Made by a program: the position numbers and the translations under genes
Source: Sorghum bicolor
Taxonomy: Eukaryota > Streptophyta > Magnoliopsida > Poales > Poaceae
Reading direction: 5' to 3'
DNA: 64,000 nt
Assembly: GCF_000003195.3 (NCBI RefSeq)
Contig: NC_012872.2
Location: 22,158,066-22,222,065 of the forward strand
Part shown: positions 22,930 to 32,978 of the stretch, piece after piece
Layout: each line of letters starts with the position of its first letter
How positions within the stretch are numbered: the stretch's first letter is position 1
The notes under the pieces: generated by a model
The model's database searches: none
Seen by the model: the letters and a program-made list of their open reading frames with translations, nothing else
What the model was told of the DNA's origin: nothing

Positions 22930-23640
22930 TATTGACACCGTTTTTGGACACGTGCACAGGGACCAGTAGAAGTACAAGATCGGTAGGTGGAGCAACGGTA
23001 ACTAAACTGCAGAAGAGTTGTCGATGAAGGAGGTTGCCGATGAAGGGACGATTGAGTATGACTGAGTCCAGGAGTGGTGGCGCGTTCCTAACCGATGACC
23101 GATATCAATGTCTGCCGATGGCGATAGCAGGAAGATTGCCGATGGCTCTGCGGGGGTTGCCGATTGACCTGTGGCGGTGTCCTGGTTGGTTACAAGGGGA
23201 TAGTTTTATGTTTTCCTTAGTTGTTTAAATTCGTTTTGTATACGGATTCTGTTTAATTTGGAATTCGAGTCCTAGTTGTGTCTGATTGTAGCTCTTTGAG
23301 CAGGGTATAAATGTAGACCCTAGGGCCTTGTAATAATCTATCGATCAATCAATCAAACACAAGTTTTTACTCATATTCCAGCATCTACTTTTTTGACGAC
23401 TTCGTCATACCTTTTCCTTTTTATTACGAGTTCTTAGGAATTCGTCGACTTAAGCTCGGCGTATTCTCGAGTTCCGCGTGAGTACCTCTTGGCCGTGACA
23501 TCCGGGCGCATCGCTGTTGTCGGGACCAAAGTATTCGAGTTATCACCTTTGCCGATAGTAAGGTCAAATCGGCTGGCACGCCTTAACATTTGAATCGGGT
23601 ATTAGCCCTTTGTGCTTGCAGATCAACTTTTGCATCAACA
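22930..23640 (+). repeat. 5' LTR of B (711 bp)
   Basis: It starts TATTGACACCG (the 3' LTR has TGTTGACACCG) and ends GCATCAACA, giving TGTTGA/TCAACA termini with one change. TATAAATG at 23306-23313 is the likely TATA box, with AATAATC further on. At least six CCGAT words occur in its first 300 bp. Confidence 0.92.
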
Positions 23641-23670
23641 CATCTTTTGGCACGCTCGATGGGACCAGTT
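23641..23670 (+). promoter_or_regulatory. Probable primer binding site of B
   Basis: Immediately after the LTR, CATCTTTTGGCACGCTCGAT is conserved with B' (46133 onward, CATCTTTTGGCATGCCTGG). The TGG at its core is in the right place for a primer site. I cannot name the tRNA with confidence. Confidence 0.5.
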
Positions 23671-23686
23671 CAAGATCAAGATCAAC

Positions 23687-26092
23687 ATATCGACTACTGA
23701 ATTCGATCTGGAGAACGTCATCCTGGTGACAGAAGCCAATCTCAAAGATGAGCAGAAGCAAGCTATTGCAAAAGCCATGGAGGACTACAAGCAGCAATGT
23801 TTGAAATCCTTCAGCATAAACAGGAGCGGCGAGGTGATCCAGAAGGAGGCACTGCCGGCACCTCGGCAGGTTACTTTTGACGCCAATCCTGGTAAACTTC
23901 AAGAGGTTGATGGTGCTGTTAACCGTGCCTTGATCAATCAAGCTGGTGTGCTGTCCAATACGGTTTTCAATGCCGTGGTTAGAACTTTCAAAAAAGGACA
24001 ATTACCACCAAATTATGTGGGCCCTGTCTGTCACAGCTCCATCGGCTGTTACAGCAGTTGCGGGCACAGAAACTACTATTCCTCCAAGCACGTCGGGAGT
24101 TACTAATGCACAATCTACACCGATGCTAACCACTCCATCAACTTCAGATGAGCAAATCAAGCTGGCCACAGATTTATTAGCATCGGCGATGTCAGGATCG
24201 GTTCCTCCTCCTAACTGGTGGGGTTATGGTATGCCCCTAGAGCCGACATTGAAGATACCTGGCACGTCTCAGACGGCTGATGTGAGAGGCAAGGCTCCTA
24301 TGGCATCGACACCTCCAAACATGCCGATGAATCAGAGTCCCCAGTATACTACAACTACTACTGCAAGACCTTATACTGGAAACTCTCAAGCTCCAATGTT
24401 CCAGATGCCTAACGCATCGGCAGACTCAGTGCCGACGCAACAAAGGTTTATGAATCAGTCAGGGTATGTCAATTCAATGACAATACCCAATTACCAGTCA
24501 TCGGCATGGTCTATGCCGATGAATATCAATAATGGATGGCCTGGGTAATTTGTGTTTCCACAGCAGAATTATCATGCTACCAGGTTTCAGCAGGGCCAAG
24601 TCCAACCTGGATTCCAAAGTCAAGGGTTGATCAACCAGCCGATGAATCTCGGCCAGCAGATTGGTGGTCAGCTGTTTGGTGGCCAGCAGATTGGTGGTCA
24701 TATGATTAATCCAATGTTTCATGCAGATCGCGCACTGCACAGACACGTGAAAGTTTATCAACAGGTGCCAGATCCACAACCACCCCATCGGCAGGATGCC
24801 GATGCTTATTGGGCCGATAAGATTGCTGAAGTAATGAGAGACCAATTTGGGATAAAACCCAAAGTCAACACTTACTCTTATCGGACACCGTATCCTCCCG
24901 CATATGATTTAATTCCACTTCCAAATCGGTACAAAGTACCAGATTTCACTAAGTTTTCTGGACAGGATGATACATCAACCATGGAACATGTCAACAGGTT
25001 TATCATCCAATGTGGAGAAGCTGCTAATAGGGACGAGTTAAGGGTTCGCCTGTTCTCGTCATCATTGTCCGGATCGGCATTTACTTGGTTTATAATGTTA
25101 CCTCCCAACTCAGTGATTGCTTGGGCCGATCTAGAGAAGCAGTTCCACAAATACTTCTTTTCTGGAGTCCATGAGAAGAAGATCACCGATTTGGTCAAAT
25201 TGAAGCAACGCAATGATGAATCGGTTGAAAGTTTTGTGCAGAGGATACGGGAAGTCAAGAACAAATGTTATAGTCTGATTTTAGACGATCGGCAGCTAGC
25301 CAATTTGGCTTTCCAGGGTTTGTTGCCGCACATCAGAGACAAATATGCTTCTCAAGAGTTCGAAAGTTTAAGTCACCTAGTACAAAGAATTTCTGATCAT
25401 GACGTCAGACCTTTTGAGCCCAAGAGAGCATGGAATAAAAAGGTATCCTTTGTTGATGAAGCAAAAAGCTCAGATTCTGATGAGGAACCAGTCATCGGCT
25501 TAGCAGAATGGGTGAAGAACAAGAAGCTGATGTCTTGTCCTTTTGGGCACAAAGAGCCAGAGAAGTTCGCATTTGACATCACCAAAGCCGATAGGATATT
25601 TGACTTTCTACTACAGGAGGGTCAGATCAAGTTGTCACCCAATCATATGATCCCATTGGCTGGAGAGTTGAAGAAGATGAAATATTGCAAGTGGCACAAT
25701 GCAACTTCTCACAGCACCAATGAGTGCAAAGTTTTTAGACAACAGCTGCAATCGGCTATAGAGTCTGGGAGAATCAAATTTGATAGCTCCAAAGCCCAGA
25801 AGCCGATGAAGATTGATCAACATCCTTTCCCAACAAATATGCTGGATGCTAAGGGAAAAACCAAGGTCTTGACATCGGAAGCAGCTGAGAGAAGTTTATC
25901 GGTGGATCCCCAGCATCAGATTATCGCTGCCGATGCCAAAGGAAAATGTCTGATCCAAGAAGGTTCTAACTCAAGAAGGCCTCCACGATCCGGTACTGTG
26001 ATAACTCATAGAAGGCCTCGGGAGACTTGGTAGCAACGGGAGGATCGGTATCGGCGCCAGCAAGAAGACTATCGTCCGGAAGAAGAAAGACG
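23687..26092 (+). pseudogene. Gag of B, broken, interrupted by the gap and A2
   Basis: Comparison with B' places the start at 23687, where the codon is ATA rather than ATG, so the start is lost. The N-terminal part has DEQKQAIAKAMEDYKQQC. A frameshift occurs near 24030, a TAA at 24546 and a TAG at 26031. The retrotransposon Gag domain spans about 24930-25400 (LFSSSLSGSAFTWF, WADLEKQFHKYFF, SVESFVQRIREVKNKC). A Tat-type zinc-binding motif CKWHNATSHSTNEC follows at about 25686. The region between is rich in P, Q, M and S. The end of gag continues after A2 at 34212. Confidence 0.85.
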
Positions 26093-26192
26093 NNNNNNNN
26101 NNNNNNNNNNNNNNNNNNNNNNNNNNNNNNNNNNNNNNNNNNNNNNNNNNNNNNNNNNNNNNNNNNNNNNNNNNNNNNNNNNNNNNNNNNNN
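26093..26192. other. Assembly gap (100 N)
   Basis: The gap hides the left end of A2. By alignment with the A2 3' LTR at least 178 bp of LTR are missing, so 100 N is a placeholder and the true gap is longer. The last bases before it (ACG) match the first three of ACGCC after A2, the probable target duplication. Confidence 0.95.
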
Positions 26193-27247
26193 ATAGAGAT
26201 ATCAACCCACCGCGCAATTTTCTACCATCTAGAAGAGTCCAGAAGACACGGGAAGGAAGCGGAGCCCGAAAGGGGCCAGGCCCAGGGCGCCCGCCCTGGT
26301 AGCCTGGGCGCCCGCCCCCCTGTTGGAGCCAAATCAGGACTCTTTCGCTCGGGATATTCCACCGACCTATTGGATCAAGAAAAACATAGTACCACCTCGC
26401 CTATCGACCCAAAAACGCATAGAAGGGGAGGACTATATAAGCAAGGCCCCCTGGCCCCTGGAGGAGACAAGAAATTATCATAGAGATTGAGGGGTGCCCT
26501 CGAAGGAAAACCTCTTCTCTAAATAATATTTCTTTTTACGCTTAGCAACCAATGTAAAGTAGAAATAGATCTTCTAGTTTCTACTAGATTGAGAGAGATA
26601 GAGTGGAGGTGTGGATCGGAGGAAGGCCGGCCTGTCGGTGTCTACTCCGAGTTGTACCTACGGGATCAAGTCTCCTAACCCGAGGCTTGCTTCTAAGATT
26701 CTTCAGTAATTCGACTTCTAATACTAGTAAGTTCTTGTTTTGTTGTTCTTTGGTTTATGAGTTTACTTTAATCCTCTTCCGGTTGAGTATTAGAGTAATC
26801 ACTTGTTAGCGTAAACGTGGTGTTTAGGCTAGGGTACTCATAGATATCCCCTGACTAGCTGGACCGTGGTAGTAGCGAGGAACGTGACATTTCCGAGTTA
26901 CCTTTGTAGATCACATCTCGTTAGCAGGATGGGTAGGGTTATAGGTGCGGGTCGAACATCCTTTGTGTTGTCTAGATTCCGTGAGCCTCCCCAATAGAAC
27001 AGTAGATCATCCTTACCAAGGTTAGAACGAGACTAAGGTTGCAGTCTTCTCTATACATCACTCACATCGAGAGACATTCTTTGTAGCCTAAAGGGGTAGT
27101 AGCAATAGATTTGGTTAGTCAGATGCACCCTTTCTCCCAGTGGTAAAAATATAAATACGATAACTCTGGATAACCTCCCGGGTGAAATGCTCACCGATAT
27201 CCGTGCGCTTGCGGATCATTTTCTAATTGCGTTACCAAATATCAACA
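26193..27247 (+). repeat. 5' LTR of A2, left end in the gap
   Basis: It corresponds to 33157-34211 of the 3' LTR and ends TATCAACA. It has the TATA element CTATATAAGC at about 26433-26442 and two GGGCGCCCGCCC words at about 26286-26320 upstream of it. Confidence 0.92.
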
Positions 27248-27255
27248 AGCATTTC

Positions 27256-27273
27256 TGGCGCCGTTGCCGGGGA
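27256..27273 (+). promoter_or_regulatory. tRNA-Asp primer binding site of A2
   Basis: TGGCGCCGTTGCCGGGGA is a full 18-nt complement to the 3' end of plant tRNA-Asp. It lies 8 bp after the LTR, the same place as in A1. Confidence 0.88.
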
Positions 27274-27366
27274 GAAAGACGGTTTGCTGAGATAACTTGG
27301 AGTCTTTCTATTATCTTGTATTATACTTTTATAATTTTATTCATTTATCTTTTTATTTTTATCTTT

Positions 27367-28293
27367 ATGGATAACTTAAATTCCATACCTATTATTAAAT
27401 TCTTTGCACCTTCGGAGACCAGCCATAGACCATGGGAGTCAACACGTCCTGCCCCTAATTATGATCTGTGTCCGGAGTTGATTGCAATAGGTCAAAACCA
27501 ACCCTTTTCTATAGCTGAGGTCCTATCTTTTAATCAAAAAGATAATGCACTTTTAGCTACACCTAGGGAATCTTTTAATCTTTCTATAAATTCTGGTTTA
27601 GACCTAGCCCTACAAGACCATGTTTTTTCTCGATATTTTCACACTGGTCTTAATCATATACCCATTGGTAGAGTTTTTCTTTCTTTATCTATTAGTAAAG
27701 GAAGGTATGTCTTCATTCGTGGACATCCTTCTTGTACTAGTCTTCATAGAAAAATCTTAGAAATAAAGAAGGAATCATCTCCCAGACAAGGAAAGGAAGT
27801 TTCAATAGCCAATTTCCAAACATTTCAAACCCATAATTCGGCTATCCACACCTTCCTTGAGCTTAATAAATTCTACTATGCTCTTTCTCTTGAACCTCCT
27901 GATAATCCTATGAATCTATCTAGACATCCCATGCATAAGAAGGAGGATCGAGAAGAGCAACATCAATGGCTAGAGGGCATTAAAAATCCATGTGCTATCA
28001 CCATTGAATGGATAGATAAAACAAACTTGAGAGACAATCCTAGAGGAATTTTAAACATTCATGAAGAATCATCCTTGGAGTTTGAGAATGAGAGAAACAA
28101 CAGTGAGCATGGAAGTTATTTCATAAATATCTCACCAAGTCCTTGCTCACATAAAACATCTCACCAATCAATTGGTCTCTCCATCCTTACCACATTTGAG
28201 ATCTCCAACCCCCTCTTCCTTTCTATTTATAAAAACTTTAAAAGGGCAGTTGTCGATGCATATGTCTATAATAAATATTGCAGATCTCGTTGA
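27367..28293 (+). CDS. A-family 308-aa protein of unknown function, intact
   Basis: The frame is open from ATG 27367 (MDNLNSIPIIKFF) to TGA at 28291. The frame also extends upstream into the LTR, but ATG 27367 is the one shared with A1 (19286). It is in gag position, about 95 bp after the primer site. No domain is recognised. Visible features are an N-terminal segment with APSETSHRPWES, a central hydrophobic stretch (IGRVFLSLSISKGRYVF), a charged KKEDREEQHQWLEG segment and a Y-rich C-terminus (VVDAYVYNKYC). It could be a divergent Gag or a family-specific protein. A1 keeps it except for one stop. Confidence 0.6.
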   Translation: MDNLNSIPIIKFFAPSETSHRPWESTRPAPNYDLCPELIAIGQNQPFSIAEVLSFNQKDNALLATPRESFNLSINSGLDLALQDHVFSRYFHTGLNHIPIGRVFLSLSISKGRYVFIRGHPSCTSLHRKILEIKKESSPRQGKEVSIANFQTFQTHNSAIHTFLELNKFYYALSLEPPDNPMNLSRHPMHKKEDREEQHQWLEGIKNPCAITIEWIDKTNLRDNPRGILNIHEESSLEFENERNNSEHGSYFINISPSPCSHKTSHQSIGLSILTTFEISNPLFLSIYKNFKRAVVDAYVYNKYCRSR

Positions 28294-29600
28294 GTTAATT
28301 GATGGTTCCCCAAGGACAAGCTTAGTGTCCTAAAACAAGCACTTCTAATTATTTGCAACATTGCCTTGTGTATTGAGCATATAAAGATAATTGTAGAAAT
28401 ATTCCTTCGGGTATTCTTGCCACTAACCTTTCTAGGATTGGAGCAAGAAGATCGGATGAATGACAAGCGCAAGGTATGCCCAACCAATCATCATGCAACA
28501 TTAAATTAAATTCATTCAATCTTGAATTTTGCAAAATTCAAGCTTGGGGGAGTACTTTACATAAAACATCCTTTGCCATGTTGCTATGTTGGTTGTCCCT
28601 ACCTTTGAGACATGCTCAATTTGTTAAATACTAATCACACTACTTCATCTCCACTTGAGTAGATCTCTATAAAAGCCATCATGCTACCTTTGTTTATCCT
28701 AGTAAGTGTTAGTTTGGAAGTACTGGTCACACTTCCAATGGCATTTAAATTAAGCGTGGTGCTTAGGTTAAATAGCCTTCCTTAATCTGATTAGACATGG
28801 AGTCTAGTTTGGTTACTGAACTAAAAACTGCTTGAGTAGATATTGGTATATTTTGTTGGACTAACCCGTGTAGGAAAACTTTCAATATCAACCTGGGAAG
28901 TCCTGAGATGCAAACTCATTAGAGATGAAGAAAGTGACACATGAAGTTTAACAATTTGCACAAGAAAGACGTAGCTCATAAGAGATGATTCATGGAGGGT
29001 GCCACAAACACGATGCACAACCGCTAAGAAAGGAAAGCTTCCACAAGGTGATACTGTACCATCACTCTTCAAGTAAGGTAACATTTTAAGGTACTTGACT
29101 ATCACTTTTATAAGCTTCTCCTTGGTTCTAGCGTTCACATAAAATAAAGAGACAAACATGTATGATTTGTAGCTCCAAATTAATCAACCCAATTAATTCA
29201 ACATGTTTAGTTCTTTAATCTTTGTTCTTAGTACTACCTTCGTGATCCCACACTCCTAATCATATAAGCTAAAGTATTGCACATTCAATCTTTAGAAGAT
29301 ATAAACAAAACATAAATATAGATAGATTATCTTTCCATTAGGTTGAGCCATCTGATCTGACAAATGCTACACTCATGATCCATCAACTTTGTCTTGCTCA
29401 CTATGCTTAAGGTTAGAGAAGAACAAATACACTTTTGGTTCTGTTGGTGTTTTCCACCAACAGGGCCCATGCACTTGATCTCTACCTTGTCTCTATGAGC
29501 AGGAACACTTCGAGCATAATATGAAGGAGTTTTACAACTCCCAGATTCCACCAAGTGAAGAACTAGGATCTACGAGCACAAATACACTGGAGATACTGGA
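28294..29600 (+). other. Central noncoding region of A2
   Basis: No coding frame here is shared among A1, A2 and A3. A perfect 22-bp palindrome lies at 28521-28542 (half-sites CTTGAATTTTG and CAAAATTCAAG), joined directly to a polypurine-like AGCTTGGGGGAGTA at 28541-28554. The rest is AT-rich. Confidence 0.65.
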
Positions 29601-30090
29601 AAATCAGGCAATCACTGCCCTAAGATGCTTGAGGACGTGAACTACATCAACAACAATAACAACTATTACTATAACCGTCCTCAACAACATCAAGGTTGGA
29701 ATCAACAGAGGCCTAATTACTCAGAGAGGTGATCTAGGACGCCCCGTCATCCCGATCTCCATCGGCATGGTGGACTTCCCAGAAGCACTCTGCGACTTTG
29801 GCTCCAGCGTCAACATTATGCCCAGGGTTGCAGATCGGACACTCAGTTTCCCAAAGGAGATATTGAAGAACCTCTGCGTCCGAGTTGGTACCTTGTATGC
29901 TCTAGCAGACTTCATGGTGATAGAGACTGGTACTGAGGAGAGGGCACCCATCATCTTAGGGAGGCCATTCCTAAACACTAGAGCTGTCATCTACGCTAAT
30001 GCTGCCAAGATCAGTCTCTACATCAAGGGGAAGAAGGAGACTTTCCTTCAAGAACAAGACTACACAAACTTCAGAGCAACCCCGACATGA
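29601..30090 (+). pseudogene. Gag C-terminal tail and first protease domain (PR1) of A2
   Basis: At 29601-29730 the frame reads NHCPKMLEDVNY, an N/Y-rich run and QGWNQQRPNYS, typical of the Gag end of Athila-type elements. It then ends at a TGA. In another frame PR1 follows: GRPVIPISIGMVDFPEALCDFGSSVNIMP, with DFGS in place of the usual D-T/S-G, then ERAPIILGRPFLNT, the C-terminal protease motif, ending at TGA 30088. A3 has the same frame and the same end. The DFGS replacement suggests that catalysis may be lost. Confidence 0.75.
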
Positions 30091-30795
30091 ACCAAGGAAG
30101 AGGACCAACAGGAGGAACAGGAACAAGCAAATGTGGACCGAGTCAGCTAAGATGGTCACTGCAGCTCAAGGAGGTCAAGATCGTCGACTCAAGTCACCTT
30201 TCTTGATCAAGAAGGACGACCCTGGTGTTCCAAGAATCGAATGCACAAACAACATATACTCTTTTCAGAAGACACTCTACGACACCGGATCTGACGTCAA
30301 CATAATGGCCGTAGTCACTTATCAGCTCCTGCATGAAACCATGCCCCTACAACCAATATACATTCAGCTATAGATGACTTTCAAGTTATTGACATGGGAG
30401 AAGATGAATATGATCCACCCACCATCCTTGGAAGACAGTTCCTCAGCACTATCAAAGCCATCATCTATATTGGAACCGGAGAAGTCCACATACACTTCTC
30501 CTCTGAGAAGGTATGCCGCTGTTTTACTGACCCTAACTATATAGTTGAAGACTCTAAGCAGGTCAGGACAAGAAGAAGACAACGCAACCGTAACCAGAGG
30601 AGGCAAATCATCAAGGACGGATGGGTAGACTACGAAGGAGAAGTGGTAAGGTCTGAAGACATACAGCTTGAACATAACTGTCTTGAGGAGACCATAGCAC
30701 CGAGTCAGGTGTGGAGAGAGAATATAGTTACACACGAAGAGGAAGCGCCACCGGAATCACCGACTACATCATCCAGCGAATCCCAGGACGATTAA
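30091..30795 (+). pseudogene. Second protease domain (PR2) of A2 with C-terminal tail
   Basis: After a spacer rich in R and Q, YSFQKTLYDTGSDVNIMAVV gives a proper DTGS active site at about 30280. The frame stops at 30373 (YIQL then TAG). The next frame, from 30394, carries PTILGRQFLSTIKAIIY, the C-terminal protease motif, then a basic TRRRQRNRNQRRQ stretch and an acidic end SSSESQDD at 30795. The frame break at about 30375 is also in A3. PR1 and PR2 therefore look like an old duplication or a join of two elements. Confidence 0.72.
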
Positions 30796-32965
30796 GAAAA
30801 TGGAGAGTCCCGCTCGGAGGACTTAAAAACACCGAACGCCTTGCCAAGAGGTAAACTTGGTAGTTATCCTTTCCCTTTTAATTATTTCAAATAGTTTACT
30901 TAGTTAATCATGTTCGTGTTATCCTAGAAAGAAAATAAAAATGTGAAAAAAAAAACTGTAAGCCCCATGTGAGTAGACGAGTGGCATAAAACCCATAAGT
31001 ACATTCACTGTGGTGGCATAAAAATAAAATAAATATTTTTCTACTTTATAAAAACAAAAATATAAAAACAGAGAGTAATAATTATTAAGGAGTCTCAAGA
31101 TAATAAAGGCTAGATATTTATGCTAACACTTAATCAGTTCCACAAGCTTTGTTGTCTATTTGAGCTCCACAGAATTTAAGAATCAAGAAGACTAGCAGAC
31201 GGAGGACATTCTAATCGCTGTCAAGATATTGCTGACTTTCAAACACACCTTTGTCACCTGCTAGCTACATCAAGAGAAATTACGTCAAAATTCAGCTTGG
31301 GGGAGAGCACCCCCATTTATCTCGATAAGTATTTCTATCTATCTTTATACTTATACTATATTAGAATATAAATACACATAACTATGAAAAACCAAATAAA
31401 GATTTTATGCTTATATATATTTTGCTTAGTGTGTTTAATAAACAAATAAAGTGGCTATGCTAATCTGTATCTAATAAAACTTAAGCATGGATATGATGAA
31501 TAGTTGCTCTGCCTAATTTGCAAATTTGAAGTTCTCTCTCAAGTTTAGATATAACTGTTATAATTTAAGGCTTGCTCTAGACCTAAACTTGTGGGATGAA
31601 AACTTGATCTGAAGTCTAAGTTGTTAACGGATACGATATGGGAAGGTTGAGCTGTTGTTTATCTGTTCCTAGAGATGCTAGAATTCTGGAGAATTTTATC
31701 TTTGAAAAATCTTTAAAATAACACATGATGAGTTCCTGTATGATGAGAGTTTAAATTCCTACCACAGCCATATATACATGCTTGCTAGACTTTGAGCCAC
31801 ACATTTACTTTTTACTGCTTATGAGCATTGAGTGTGGTCAAGCTGTGTAGACCCTTAGGAGCTTGTCATGTGGTCAAAATCAAGATTCACTTGCACGTTC
31901 ACTCATACATGCTACTTCTACTCTGGAAGTACCATCCACATATATCCACTCATTTCCATCTCCACATTTATCCGAAATTATTCTACTCCTAATCCAGGAG
32001 AGAATAGCCAAAAATATTTTCCTATCCCTGTTATTCCCTGTGAAATAAATGCTCGAGTTATCTTGGTTACTACCACTTGCTATATTATTTCAGGAAATGA
32101 GTGCTCTAAAAAAAAGAAAAAAAAAGGAAAAAAAATAATAATAAAATAAATAATATACGAGGAAATAAAAAGGGGCAAGTGCCCGTAACCTCAAAGATAA
32201 AGAAAAAAAAGTGAGACGAGAGGTAAAAATGGACAAGTGTCCGACAGTAGAATTAGGGGTACAAGATACCCACCTGAGAGGAAAGAGAAACAAAATATAG
32301 AGCATCTCATTCTCCTCATAAAGTTTCAAAAGCAAGGAAGGTATGTATCCCCTTAAAGAGCAAAATAGAATTAGACTTCCACCACCATTATCACCATCAT
32401 CACCATACACCATTCACATGCACATCTTGATTTGGCTTGTTGATTTGTTTCTTTGGATCCATGGTTTGACTATGCAATAATTGTCTTGTAAGTATGTATA
32501 CTTTATCTCCCACCTATGAGCTCCAGACATTAAAGCCTTATTAGAGTAGGGTGAGAGAGAAGACAATGTCACTATGCTTCATACCACAAATACCACATAT
32601 CTTGAGAGAAGGCATATACCATCACTGCCTTGGTAAGGATCCAAAAATACCACAAAAGAGAGACCTGAGAGAATCATACAAGGAATTTCTGAGTTTTATT
32701 TGAAAATCTGCAAAAACCCCAGAGCTATAGCTGATCAAGAATAAGAGACATGGCACTTGGCTAGACTGTTCTATCTTTTAACCACTCAAGACAGAAGTGA
32801 CGGTTACAAGTCCTATGGTGTAGGTAAAGTAAGTAAGTTTTCAGTCTTAACAGTTTATTCTAACTCAGAGATGAGATCTTGCTTAAATGCGTGTGTACTT
32901 CTAAGAAATGAAACCACTGCAGAAACTCTTGAGTTCATCCTTGCTCAGGGACGAGCAAGAGGTAA
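30796..32965 (+). other. 3' noncoding region of A2 with an internal polypurine-like site
   Basis: About 2.2 kb of AT-rich sequence without a gene, where RT and integrase would be in an autonomous element. A second AGCTTGGGGGAGAG lies at 31294-31307. An A-rich run occurs at 32105-32160. A small frame at 32757-32984 is not shared with A1 or A3. The region is well conserved with A3 on the minus strand. Confidence 0.65.
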
Positions 32966-32978
32966 GCTTGGGGGAGTT
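32966..32978 (+). promoter_or_regulatory. 3' polypurine tract of A2
   Basis: AGCTTGGGGGAGT ends right at the LTR start TGTTGACGG (32979). It primes plus-strand DNA synthesis. Confidence 0.8.

Noticed and set aside
26027..26302. Frames running through the N block
   Set aside because: They exist only because unknown bases are not read as stops.
27187..27366. Upstream extension of the A2 308-aa ORF into the LTR (start at 27187)
   Set aside because: The extension covers the LTR end and primer site; ATG 27367 is the shared start in A1 and A2.
28821..29159. Minus-strand 112-aa frame in the A2 central region
   Set aside because: Counterparts in A1 and A3 are broken or shorter, and no domain is visible; A2 runs on the other strand.
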